The notes beneath the pieces are model-generated. The model saw only the letters and a program-made list of their open reading frames with translations. It made no database searches and was not told the origin of the DNA. The translations under genes and the position numbers were made by a program. A DNA stretch of 64,000 bases from Myxococcales bacterium (GTDB lineage Bacteria; Myxococcota; Polyangia; Nannocystales; Nannocystaceae). The DNA lies in assembly GCA_016793465.1 (NCBI GenBank), contig JAEUJW010000017.1, forward strand, positions 89,457 through 153,456, written 5' to 3'. How positions within the stretch are numbered: the first letter of the stretch is position 1; each line of letters starts with the position of its first letter. Of the stretch, positions 16,873 to 24,863 are shown one piece after another.

Positions 16873-19287
16873 GTGCGACGCGGGCCGGCGTACGCTGGGA
16901 TCTTCGCGGCGGCCCTGGCGGCGCTGATGCTCGAGATCTTGCTGACGCGCATCGTCAGCGTGATCGGCTGGTATCACCTCGCGTTCTTCGTGATCGCGCT
17001 GGCGATGCTGGGCATGACGGCGGGGGCGTCGGTCGTGTTCCTGTGGCCGCGGCGGTTCGTCGAGGTGCCGCGGCGGCTGGCCGAGTCTGCGCTGCTGTTC
17101 GCGGTCACGGCCCCGCCGGCGTTCGCGTGGACGATGTCGGGGCCGCTGATGCCGGTGACCGACTTCATGGGCTTTTTGGCCCTGCTCGGGCTCGGGGCGG
17201 TGCTGGCGCTGCCGTTCGCGGTGGTCGGGGTGACGCTGACGCTGGCGCTGACGCGGGCCGGGCTGCCGCCGGGGCGGGCCTACGGTGTCGACCTGCTGGG
17301 CGCGGCGCTCGGCTGTCTGCTGGTGATCCCGCTGCTCGACGCGGTCGACGGCGCGAGCGCGGTGCTGGTGGCCGGGGCGATCGCGGGGATCGCCGCGCTG
17401 GCGTTCGCGGCGGCGCGCACCGACCTGTCCCCGGGGGCAGGTCGCAAGGGCCAGGCGCTGGCCCTGGCGGTGACCATGGCCTGGGCCGGCGCGGCGGTGC
17501 TCAATGCAACCGCCGAGGTGCCGCCGCTGCGGCCGGCGTGGGTCAAGGGCATGCGGGAGGACGCGCGGAGCTTCGCGTACGTCGGCTGGAACACGCACTC
17601 GCGGGTGACGGTGTCGGAGCCGGCGGACCACCCGCCGCGGCTGTGGGCGGCGGGGCGCAACCTGCCGATCGAGACAGTCATTAAACCGGTCGAGGAGCGG
17701 ATCCTGCTGATCGACGGCGCGGCGGCCACGGGCATGGCGCGTTATGACGACTCGGATCACGCGTACCTCGAGTGGGACATCGCGACCTTCGCCCACCGCC
17801 TGCGGCCGGGCGGGCCGGCGGCGGTGATCGGCGTCGGCGGCGGGCGCGACGTGCTCGAGGCGGTGCGGGTCGGTCACGCGCCGGTGGTCGGGGTCGAGAT
17901 CAACGACAAGATCGTCGGGCTGCACACCGGGCCGATGCGCGACTACTCGCGGATCGCCACGCTGCCCGGCGTCGAGCTGGTGGCCGACGAGGCGCGGAGC
18001 TTCTTCGCCCGCGACGCGCGGCGCTACGAGGTGATCACGATGTCGCTGATCGACACGTGGGCCTCGACCGGGGCGGGCGCCTACTCGCTGTCGGAGAACG
18101 GGCTCTATACGATCGAGGGCTGGCAGGTGTTCCTGCGCCGGCTGACGCCGACGGGGATCTTCACGGTGTCGCGGTGGTACAAGCCGGACTCGCCGGGCGA
18201 GACCGGGCGCATGCTGGCGCTGGCGATGGCGACGCTGTGGAAGCTCGGCGTGCCCGACCCGCGGCGACATTTAATTTTGTTGCAGCAGGCGAGCGTGGCG
18301 ACGCTGCTGGTCTCGCGGGCGCCCTTCACCGCGCAGGACCTCGACCGCATGCAGAAGGAGGCGATCCGCCTCGGTTTCAATATGGTGATGACGCCGCGCA
18401 AGCCGCCGGCGCCGCCGTTATTAAAAGAGATCGCGGGGCAGACCGATCTGGCGGGGCTGCAGGCGTACGCGGAGGCGCAGACGCTCGACATGACCCCGCC
18501 GGACGACGATCGGCCGTTCTTTTTCAACATGCTGCGGCCGCGCGACTGGCTGGCGGACTCGGCCGAGGTCGACGCGCTCGACCTGTCGTTCCTCGGCAAC
18601 CTGCAGGCCACGCAGACGCTGGTCTACGCGACGCTGGTGAGCGTGGTGCTGACGATCGCGGCGGTGTTCGGGCCGCTGTGGCTGCGCCGGCGCGAGCTCG
18701 GCGGCGGCGGGCGCGGCGTGGCGGCGGCGTGCGGGTACTTCGCGCTGATCGGGCTCGGCTTCATGTTCGTGGAGATCGGGCTGCTGTCGCGGGTGGGCGT
18801 GTTCCTCGGCCACCCGACGCTGGCGCTGGCGGTGGTGCTCGGCGGCATCGTGCTGGCGACGGGGCTCGGCAGCTTGATGAGCGGCCGGGTGCCGGTCGAG
18901 CGGCCGCGGGTGGCGACGTTCTTCCCGCTGCTGCCGGGGCTGCTGGTGGTCGCGACGCGGGCGGCGATCGGGCCGGTGATGGCGAGCTACGCGGGCGCGC
19001 CGGTCGGCACGCGGGTGCTGCTGACGCTGGCGCTGGTGGCCCCGCCGGCGCTGGCGATGGGGCTGTGCTTCCCGCTCGGGCTGCGCCTGGTGCGGGCGGC
19101 GCGCGGCGAGGCGACGACCGACATCACGCCGTGGCTGTGGGGGGTCAACGGCGCGTGCGGGGTGTGTGCGAGCGGGCTGGCGCTCGGCACGTCGATGGCG
19201 TGGGGGATCTCGACCACGCTGGCGATCGGCGCGGTGTGTTACTTCGCGCTGCCGCTGTGCACGTGGTGGCTGACGCGGCGCGAGTAG
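16873..19287 (+). CDS. Membrane protein with spermidine-synthase-like domain
   Basis: 804 aa from the GTG at 16873, which follows the acylase stop directly. Six or so N-terminal transmembrane segments (residues 5-190) precede a soluble spermidine-synthase-like Rossmann domain (about 265-480): the AdoMet-site glycine motif IGVGGGRDVLEA, VGVEIN, and VADEARSFF. A second membrane block (about 575-795) ends the protein. Such fused membrane/spermidine-synthase-like proteins are widespread in myxobacteria and related groups; their substrate is unknown, and a true polyamine synthase role is not supported. A palindrome copy lies at 17423-17442 and rare TTA codons at 18268-18282 and 18418-18430. Confidence 0.82.
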   Translation: MRRGPAYAGIFAAALAALMLEILLTRIVSVIGWYHLAFFVIALAMLGMTAGASVVFLWPRRFVEVPRRLAESALLFAVTAPPAFAWTMSGPLMPVTDFMGFLALLGLGAVLALPFAVVGVTLTLALTRAGLPPGRAYGVDLLGAALGCLLVIPLLDAVDGASAVLVAGAIAGIAALAFAAARTDLSPGAGRKGQALALAVTMAWAGAAVLNATAEVPPLRPAWVKGMREDARSFAYVGWNTHSRVTVSEPADHPPRLWAAGRNLPIETVIKPVEERILLIDGAAATGMARYDDSDHAYLEWDIATFAHRLRPGGPAAVIGVGGGRDVLEAVRVGHAPVVGVEINDKIVGLHTGPMRDYSRIATLPGVELVADEARSFFARDARRYEVITMSLIDTWASTGAGAYSLSENGLYTIEGWQVFLRRLTPTGIFTVSRWYKPDSPGETGRMLALAMATLWKLGVPDPRRHLILLQQASVATLLVSRAPFTAQDLDRMQKEAIRLGFNMVMTPRKPPAPPLLKEIAGQTDLAGLQAYAEAQTLDMTPPDDDRPFFFNMLRPRDWLADSAEVDALDLSFLGNLQATQTLVYATLVSVVLTIAAVFGPLWLRRRELGGGGRGVAAACGYFALIGLGFMFVEIGLLSRVGVFLGHPTLALAVVLGGIVLATGLGSLMSGRVPVERPRVATFFPLLPGLLVVATRAAIGPVMASYAGAPVGTRVLLTLALVAPPALAMGLCFPLGLRLVRAARGEATTDITPWLWGVNGACGVCASGLALGTSMAWGISTTLAIGAVCYFALPLCTWWLTRRE
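17423..17442. repeat. Dispersed CTGTCC/GGACAG palindrome copy
   Basis: Near-perfect 20-bp palindrome ACCTGTCCCCGGGGGCAGGT with a single mismatched pair, in coding sequence between membrane segments. Confidence 0.6.
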
Positions 19288-19309
19288 CTGCGCCGCGCGG
19301 TCGTTCATC

Positions 19310-19329
19310 GAACGAGTTGATTCTCGTTC
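19310..19329. terminator. Possible bidirectional hairpin terminator between convergent genes
   Basis: GAACGAG (19310-19316) and CTCGTTC (19323-19329) form a perfect 7-bp stem with a 6-base loop, exactly between two convergent genes and overlapping the stop of the minus-strand one. There is no U-tract. Confidence 0.4.
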
Positions 19330-20803
19330 ACAGCCCGCCCTTGATGGCGACGCCGAGGCCGCTGAGGCACATCTCGTCGAGGGTGCCCTCGCCGAGGCCG
19401 ACGTCGATCGGCGCGTCGAGGCCGACCTCGGCGAGCATCTCCTGCACGCCGGGGTTCATGAGGGTGTTGTCGAAGGTGCAGCGCACGTGGACCTTGTCGC
19501 CGCCGCGCACGCGGAAGCCTTCGCTGACGGGGGTGTCGTAGGCGTAGGAGCGCTGCCAGTTGTAGTCGTACTTGGGGGTCTGCAGCAGGCAGGTCTCGTC
19601 GCCGGTGTCGCCGCTCTCGACCCAGACCTTGAGGTCGACGCCGACCTTGTGCATGTGGGCGAGCGCGGCCCACACGCGCACGTCGACGATGTCGGGGAAG
19701 TTGACCGACCAGGTGAACGACTCCTCGTGGCCGGAGGCGCCGGCGGGGATCAGCATCTCGCCGGTCTGCGACATGCCGAGGCCGGGGGCGCCGACGAGCA
19801 CGAAGCGCGAGGTCCAGGCCGGCTCCTCGGACTTCCAGCGGATCGCCAGGCCGGTCTTGCTGTCCTTCTGCTCGCTCGCCTGGGCGTGGTAGTGCACGTT
19901 CAAGATCAGGCGGGTGCCGGGCGGGAGCTCGGTGCCGACGTCGGTCGGGGGCTCGATCGGCAGCGAGCCGGGGACCCAGCCGGCGATCAGCTGGGGCTGG
20001 CCCTGGATGCCCGCGCCGCCGTTGCAGTCGGTCTTGACGCCGCCGGGCCACGCGGCGGACTCGCCGGTGGGGTCGACGTAGATGAGCACGTGGTGGACGA
20101 CGCCGGTGTTGCCGGGGATGACCTGCAGGCCGTCGACGTAGACGGTCTCGGTGTTGCCGGGGTCGATGCTCAGGCAGTTGAAGTAGTCGCGGACCTGGCC
20201 GGCGGCGGGGATCGTGACCTCGGACTGCATGAGCTCGGTGGTGCTCGGGTCCTGGAGGTCGAGCGAGGGCGGGTCGGGCAGCGGCGCGGCGAGGGCCGGG
20301 TCGCCCTCGGGGGCGCCGAGGTCGGCCCAGTCGCGGAACAGCTGCTTCTCGGCGTCGTCCAGGCGGGCGTCGTGCTTGAAGGCGAAGGGCGGGGTGCACT
20401 CGTCGGTCTCGACCGCGTGCCACGGCGGCATGAGGGCCATGTCGACGTCGAGGGCCATGGCGGGGGCCCACGGCTTGGTCATCTCGTAGGTGGCCATGTC
20501 GAACGGGGCGACGCCGCCGGCGTTGTGACAGCTGCGGCAGTGCTGGGCGGTCAGGGGGGCGATGTCCTCGTGCCAGTTGGGGCGCACGGCGGCGTCGCCG
20601 GTGTCGTCGGTCGATCCGCCGTCGTCGGTCGGGGTCGGCTCGGTCGCGCTCGACGTCGGCGGCGGGTCGCCGGTGGCGCCGGCGGTGGTGCCGGTGGGAT
20701 CCTCGGTGCCGGTGCCTTCATCGTCGCCCGAGTCCTTGCAGGCGAGCGGAGCGGCGAGGGCGGCGAGGACGAACACGAACTTGCTGCGGCGACGGATCGA
20801 CAT
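19328..20803 (-). CDS. Lipoprotein with c-type heme motif and copper type II monooxygenase-like domain
   Basis: 491 aa from the ATG at 20803; lipobox PLAC gives Cys22. An acidic Thr/Gly linker (about 25-72) leads to a cytochrome-like region with CRSCH at 89-93, a single c-heme attachment site. The rest resembles the two-domain ascorbate-dependent copper monooxygenases (DBH/PHM type): VVHHVLIYVDP, LNVHYHAQ (His-x-His), ALAHMHKVG, and VRCTFDNTLMNP with a Met that could be the CuM ligand. Exported redox enzyme is the inference; the heme domain could feed electrons to the copper centre in place of ascorbate. No neighbour clearly tells the substrate. Confidence 0.83.
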   Translation of the reverse strand: MSIRRRSKFVFVLAALAAPLACKDSGDDEGTGTEDPTGTTAGATGDPPPTSSATEPTPTDDGGSTDDTGDAAVRPNWHEDIAPLTAQHCRSCHNAGGVAPFDMATYEMTKPWAPAMALDVDMALMPPWHAVETDECTPPFAFKHDARLDDAEKQLFRDWADLGAPEGDPALAAPLPDPPSLDLQDPSTTELMQSEVTIPAAGQVRDYFNCLSIDPGNTETVYVDGLQVIPGNTGVVHHVLIYVDPTGESAAWPGGVKTDCNGGAGIQGQPQLIAGWVPGSLPIEPPTDVGTELPPGTRLILNVHYHAQASEQKDSKTGLAIRWKSEEPAWTSRFVLVGAPGLGMSQTGEMLIPAGASGHEESFTWSVNFPDIVDVRVWAALAHMHKVGVDLKVWVESGDTGDETCLLQTPKYDYNWQRSYAYDTPVSEGFRVRGGDKVHVRCTFDNTLMNPGVQEMLAEVGLDAPIDVGLGEGTLDEMCLSGLGVAIKGGL

Positions 20804-20880
20804 GCCGGGGTGCGTAGCAAACCGCGTTCCAACGCCATTGTGCGTCGCGGCTGGGGCGTCCGCGTGGCCCGTGGTCGCGA

Positions 20881-20895
20881 CCTTGACTCGAGTCC
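20881..20895 (+). promoter_or_regulatory. Shared upstream element, copy 1
   Basis: CCTTGACTCGAGTCC, with the inverted repeat GACTCGAGTC, ends 82 bases before the TerB-fold gene. Two further copies in the same relative position precede two neighbouring lipoprotein genes. It includes TTGACT, a -35-like hexamer, but no good -10 follows. Confidence 0.5.
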
Positions 20896-20977
20896 GGGGG
20901 ACGCCGCTCCATCGGGCAGTTCCGAGCCGCGGGGTCGGCTCGACAGCGCGGACGGTGCTGATGCACTCTGGCGCGCC

Positions 20978-21451
20978 ATGAAGTTCCTGCAGAGCACCGA
21001 CCTGATCCCGAGCGCCGACGAGCTGGCTCCGCTGACCGAGGATCAGAATCTGGCGATCCTCGAGTGTCTGTTCCTCACGGTCCTCATCGACGGGAGGATC
21101 GAGGCCAGCGAGGTCAAGGCGTTCGTGGCGTCGGCGCTGCTGTGGCCGTGGAATTGGGGCAACGAGGCCGCGACGCTGAAGGCCAAGCTCGAGGTCGCCT
21201 CGGACGCGCTGAGGGGGGTCGGGCAGGAGGGCATGCAGGAGCACCTGCAGGCCCTCGGCGAGCGGGTGCCGGGCGCGGCGCTGCGGGAGAAGACGTTCGC
21301 CGGGATGTTCGCGCTGATGATCGCCGACGGGCGGCTCGACGAGCGCGAGCGGGCGGCGGCGCTGGACTTCGCGCGCATCTTCGACATCGACCCGGCGCGC
21401 GCCAAGCAGCTGGTCGAGCAGGTGACGGCGGCGCGGGTCGCGAAGGCGTAG
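20978..21451 (+). CDS. TerB-fold protein
   Basis: 157-aa all-alpha protein. It has the duplicated TerB-like pattern: LECLFLTVLIDGRIEASEVKAFVASAL (about 28-54) and FAGMFALMIADGRLDERERAAALDFARIF (about 107-135), each with an acidic metal-binding-like D-G-R/x-x-x-x-E motif. TerB domains occur in tellurite-resistance and stress loci, but here no other ter gene is near, so a tellurite role is not supported. No signal peptide; cytosolic. It is transcribed away from the heme/copper lipoprotein, with a shared regulatory element upstream. Confidence 0.8.
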   Translation: MKFLQSTDLIPSADELAPLTEDQNLAILECLFLTVLIDGRIEASEVKAFVASALLWPWNWGNEAATLKAKLEVASDALRGVGQEGMQEHLQALGERVPGAALREKTFAGMFALMIADGRLDERERAAALDFARIFDIDPARAKQLVEQVTAARVAKA

Positions 21452-21457
21452 GGCGCG

Positions 21458-22273
21458 TCAGTCCTGCTCGGCGACCGCGCCGGTGCTGGTCACGTGGTAG
21501 ACGCGGTCGCGGCGCGGGCCGTCGACGCGGACCTCGATGGTGTCGGCGTCGATGCGGGTGAACACGAGGCTCGCGGTGTTGCCGCTCGGCAGCGTGAGCT
21601 CGTAGGTGCCGGCCTGGGGCACGGGGTCGACGGGGCGCATCTCGACGTCCTCGATGCCGAGGGCGAACTCGCCGCGGTCGTTGGACCAGTCGCGGGTGCC
21701 GTCGACGACGATGCCGCCGGCGAGGCCGGCGTCGGCGTCGAGCAGGCGCTGGGTGCGGTCGCCCTCGACGGTGGTGACGCGGCCCTCGCGGTCGAAGGTG
21801 AGGTCGGTGACGACGTGGCGGCTGTCGGCGGTCCAGGTGACGACGGCGGTGCCGTCGAGGGTGAGCGCGCCGTTGGAGAAGCCGGTGGCGGTGTGGGTGA
21901 CGACGGTCGAGTCGTCCTTCAGCTCGACCGAGATGTGGAGCACGCCGGCGTAGTGGCGGCCCTTGTAGGTGCAGTCGTCGGCGAGGTCGCCGAAGTCGAT
22001 GGTGACGCCGTGGTCGCCGTCGGCGGTGACGACGGCGCAGGCGGACTCGGCGGCGATGAAGGCCTGGAGCTCGGCGATGGCGGTCTGGACGGCGTCGCCG
22101 AGGGTGAAGCTGGTCGAGATCTCGATGATGTCCTGCTGCACCGCCTCGGCCTGGCCGGTGGCGACGCTCTCGTCGACGGCCATGCGCAGCTCGGCGGCGG
22201 TCGCTCCGCCGAAGTCACAGGCGGCGAGGCTGGTGAGGAGGGCGATGCAGGGGGCGAGGCGTGGTGCGTGCAT
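21458..22273 (-). CDS. Unknown lipoprotein
   Basis: 271 aa from the ATG at 22273, signal peptide ending in LAAC (Cys19). No domain recognised. The mature part has a predicted helical segment followed by beta-rich sequence with repeated Asp/Thr strands (STVVTHTATGF, GTAVVTWTADSRHVVTDLTFD). One Cys pair remains in the mature protein. The shared 15-bp element lies 74 bases upstream. It resembles the next lipoprotein in size, composition and promoter element, so both may serve one envelope response, which is inference. Confidence 0.75.
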   Translation of the reverse strand: MHAPRLAPCIALLTSLAACDFGGATAAELRMAVDESVATGQAEAVQQDIIEISTSFTLGDAVQTAIAELQAFIAAESACAVVTADGDHGVTIDFGDLADDCTYKGRHYAGVLHISVELKDDSTVVTHTATGFSNGALTLDGTAVVTWTADSRHVVTDLTFDREGRVTTVEGDRTQRLLDADAGLAGGIVVDGTRDWSNDRGEFALGIEDVEMRPVDPVPQAGTYELTLPSGNTASLVFTRIDADTIEVRVDGPRRDRVYHVTSTGAVAEQD

Positions 22274-22346
22274 GGGTTCGTCCGTGGAGCAGGAATCGGG
22301 CCAGGTGTGCGGGGCGCCGTTCTCGCGGGTGAGCGCGGCGCGGGGC

Positions 22347-22361
22347 GGACTCGAGTCAAGG
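22347..22361 (-). promoter_or_regulatory. Shared upstream element, copy 2
   Basis: Minus-strand CCTTGACTCGAGTCC, 74 bases before the ATG at 22273. It overlaps the stop codon of the lipoprotein gene that starts at 23162. Confidence 0.5.
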
Positions 22362-23162
22362 GTCGTCGTCGCAGGTCTGCTCGACGCTGAAGGTGCGGCC
22401 GCGCGGACCGACGACGTCGAGCTCGGCGGTGCCGTCGTAGGTCCACGAGAGGGCGCGGCCGCTGGCCCAGGCGATGTGGACCTCGCCGGCGCGCGGGCAG
22501 CCGGCGGCGCACACCTCGATGCCGGCGGCGCCGACGTCGATGGTGCGGTCGGCGAACACGAACTCGGCGCCGAGGTCGGCGTGCACGCAGCCCTGCTGGC
22601 GGACCCACGAGATCTCGTGGCGGAGGTGGAGGTCGCCGCGGTCGCGGGTGGTGAGCTCGGCCTCGGCGGTGTAGCTGCGCGGCTCGCCCTTCGTGGTCGG
22701 GATGCGCAGGGTCGAGGTGGCGGCCTGGACCTCGGTCTGGCCGATCGTCAGGGCGGTCAGGGTGGTGGTGTAGCGGGTGGCGAGCACGCAGTCGGCGCCG
22801 TCGCAGGTGCCGGTCTCGGTGGTGAGGTCGATGCGCAGGTCGCCGTCGACGAACACGCCGCGGTAGCGGCACTTTTTGAAGAGGAGGGCGACGTAGGTCG
22901 ACTGATCGGTGTCGAGGGTCAGGCACTTCGGGTCGTCGAGGTCGTCGGCGAGGCCGCCTTCGATCTGTTTGATCACCTGCTGCGGCGCGAGCGCGAGGGA
23001 GATGCCCTTCAGGTCGACGATGCCGAGCAGGCCGTCGTAGAGCTTCAGCTGGGCCGAGCTGCCGCCGAGCGCGGCGATGGTGTCGCGGGCGACGATCTCG
23101 TCGTCGGTCTCGGGGGCGTCGCAGGCGGCGAGCGTCGCGAGGGCGAGCAGGAGCGGGCGCAC
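22356..23162 (-). CDS. Unknown lipoprotein
   Basis: 268 aa from the GTG at 23162, chosen because it opens a classic signal peptide with lipobox TLAAC (Cys near 14). No ATG is in frame upstream. The protein is a beta-rich, Cys-containing lipoprotein of unknown family; several Cys (about 90, 110, 130, 200, 225) could form disulfides in the periplasm. The segment VSVEQ/TFSVEQTCDDDP closes the protein. The shared element lies about 69 bases upstream. Spacing and composition place it with its downstream neighbour, but the element between them suggests separate promoters. Confidence 0.72.
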   Translation of the reverse strand: MRPLLLALATLAACDAPETDDEIVARDTIAALGGSSAQLKLYDGLLGIVDLKGISLALAPQQVIKQIEGGLADDLDDPKCLTLDTDQSTYVALLFKKCRYRGVFVDGDLRIDLTTETGTCDGADCVLATRYTTTLTALTIGQTEVQAATSTLRIPTTKGEPRSYTAEAELTTRDRGDLHLRHEISWVRQQGCVHADLGAEFVFADRTIDVGAAGIEVCAAGCPRAGEVHIAWASGRALSWTYDGTAELDVVGPRGRTFSVEQTCDDDP

Positions 23163-23230
23163 GCGAGGGGCAGAGCATGCGGCGTGCCAGGTGCGGGCGG
23201 CTGTGATCGCGGGGCTCACGGGCGTGGGGT

Positions 23231-23245
23231 GGACTCGAGTCAAGG
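23231..23245 (-). promoter_or_regulatory. Shared upstream element, copy 3
   Basis: Minus-strand CCTTGACTCGAGTCC, 69 bases before the GTG at 23162 and in the gap after the stop of the gene at 23254. Confidence 0.5.
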
Positions 23246-23253
23246 GTATGCGG

Positions 23254-23694
23254 TCAGGGACAGAAAGGGGGGACGTCGGGCGGGCAGTCGGCGGGCTCGC
23301 AGCGCAGCGGGACGGCGAGCGACTGGTCGTCGCCGTCGGCGAGGTCGGCGAAGCCGCAGGCCAGGCGGTCGCCCTCGCCGCAGCCGAGGCGGTCGTGGCC
23401 GAGCACGGCGATCTGGCGGGTGTCGGCGAGGGCGGTGTCGACGAGCGGCTGCATGGCCGCGCGCAGGGCGGCGGTGAGGTCGGCGAGGTCGGTGGCGCCG
23501 TCGAGGGTGACGCAGCGGCGCGCGAGCGTGCAGAGCTCGCCGTCGTGGTCGCCGTAGACCTCGATCGAGAGGCTGGCGAGGCCGCGGTAGCGGTCCGTCG
23601 TGCAGGTGGCGTCGGCGTCGAGCTCGAGGGCGAGGACCGCGTCGTCTTCGACGGCGCAGGCGGCGAGCAGGGCGGTGAGGAGCAGGCGCTTCAC
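23254..23694 (-). CDS. Small Cys-rich lipoprotein of unknown function
   Basis: 146 aa from the GTG at 23694, with a short signal peptide and lipobox LLAAC (Cys13). The mature protein has about eight Cys in spaced pairs (TCTTD, CTLARRC, CGEGDRLAC, CEPADCPP) which suggests an oxidised, extracytoplasmic fold. No family recognised. The start codon overlaps the stop of the upstream PEGA-like gene in a GTGA, so they are translationally coupled. Confidence 0.72.
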   Translation of the reverse strand: MKRLLLTALLAACAVEDDAVLALELDADATCTTDRYRGLASLSIEVYGDHDGELCTLARRCVTLDGATDLADLTAALRAAMQPLVDTALADTRQIAVLGHDRLGCGEGDRLACGFADLADGDDQSLAVPLRCEPADCPPDVPPFCP

Positions 23695-24857
23695 GGGGCC
23701 ACGAGCACGAGGTGGGGTTCGCGAGGGTCGCGCAGGCCGAGGCCGAGGCCGAGGCCGAGCGCGAGGCCGCCGAGCACGGCGCCGGTGATGCCGAGCGCGA
23801 GGGCGGTGCGGCGGCGCGGTGGTCTGGCGGGCGGTGGTTGGGCGGGCGGTGGTTGGGCGGGCGAGGCGAGCACCTGCAGGGCCGCGTCGGCGGCGGTGTC
23901 GGCCCGGGCGACGCGGCGCAGCTGGCCGGCGAGCATGAGGCGGGCGACCGGCGCGGGGGTGGTGTCGAGCCAGACGACGGCGACGGCGCCGACGCGGGCC
24001 TGCACGGCCGCGCGGGCGCTGGGGCGCTCGGGGTCGAGGAGGCCGCGGGTCCACCACGGGCCGAGCGGGGCCGAGGGATCGGCGGAGAGAGAGGCGCGGA
24101 GCTCGGCGCTGTCGTCGAGCTCGGTGACGCCGGAGCGCGTGGTGTGGCCGGGGGCGGCGACGCGGACGACGTGGAGGCCCGGGCGCAGGGCGGCGGGGAG
24201 CTCGTGACAGTCGACGGTGACGACGGCGTCGGACGGAGCGACGGCGAGGCGGACGGGACGCGGGGGGCGCAGCGCGAGCTCGTCGACGACCTTGATGAAG
24301 GCGAGGCCGACGTCGGGGCCGTAGAGGGCGGTGACGGGGCGCCGGGCGGGGTCGAGGGCGAGGGCGAGGGCGTAGCGGGCGCGGGCGCGGTCCGGGTCGC
24401 CGGGCTGGTCGCGGGTGGTGTAGGCGAGGCCGAGCTGGAACTCGATCTCCCACAGGGTCGCGGTGCAGGCGGGGCCGCCCTCGAGCACGGCGAGGGCCGA
24501 CCGCTCGGCGCGGTCGAGGGCGGCGAGCATGTCGGCGGGGCGCTGGGCCAGCCAGGCGGCGCGGGCGGCGGCGAGGTCCTGCTCGATCGAGGCGAGCGCG
24601 GCGGCGGCGGACGACTGGGCGGCGCGGTCCTCGGCGATCAATTGTGCGCGCAGGTCGGCGGCGTCGCGGGGGTGATGGCCGGCGGATCGCAGGGCCGCGT
24701 CGACGCCGTCGGTCGCGGCGGCGGGGGTGCGGGGGAGCACGAGGACCGCGTCGCCGGCGACGACGGGGCGGGCGGCGAACAGGACGAGCGACGCGGCGAG
24801 GCAGGTTGCGACGGCCCGGGTGAATGCTGCCGGGGAGCTGTCGCGGTGCCGTATCAT
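23691..24857 (-). CDS. Exported TPR/PEGA-like protein with C-terminal membrane anchor
   Basis: 388 aa from the ATG at 24857. A signal peptide (hydrophobic core about 16-34, VVAGD) is followed by an alpha-rich segment (about 75-190) and a PEGA-like beta unit at about 205-260 (VRLAVAPSDAVVTVDC, GLHVVRVAAPGH). A repeated Pro/Gln segment (QPPPAQPPPARPP) precedes a C-terminal Gly/Leu-rich membrane helix. Such proteins are common next to myxobacterial kinases. It is divergently transcribed from a PEGA-bearing Ser/Thr kinase with 6 bases between starts, and coupled to the small Cys-rich lipoprotein downstream. Confidence 0.72.
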   Translation of the reverse strand: MIRHRDSSPAAFTRAVATCLAASLVLFAARPVVAGDAVLVLPRTPAAATDGVDAALRSAGHHPRDAADLRAQLIAEDRAAQSSAAAALASIEQDLAAARAAWLAQRPADMLAALDRAERSALAVLEGGPACTATLWEIEFQLGLAYTTRDQPGDPDRARARYALALALDPARRPVTALYGPDVGLAFIKVVDELALRPPRPVRLAVAPSDAVVTVDCHELPAALRPGLHVVRVAAPGHTTRSGVTELDDSAELRASLSADPSAPLGPWWTRGLLDPERPSARAAVQARVGAVAVVWLDTTPAPVARLMLAGQLRRVARADTAADAALQVLASPAQPPPAQPPPARPPRRRTALALGITGAVLGGLALGLGLGLGLRDPREPHLVLVAP

Positions 24858-24863
24858 GGGCAG

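Noticed and set aside
16873..19287. Polyamine biosynthesis enzyme
   Set aside because: Only the Rossmann-like domain resembles spermidine synthase; fused membrane segments and the context do not support polyamine synthesis.
20978..21451. Tellurite resistance gene cluster
   Set aside because: Only a TerB-fold protein is present; no terC, terD or terZ neighbours.
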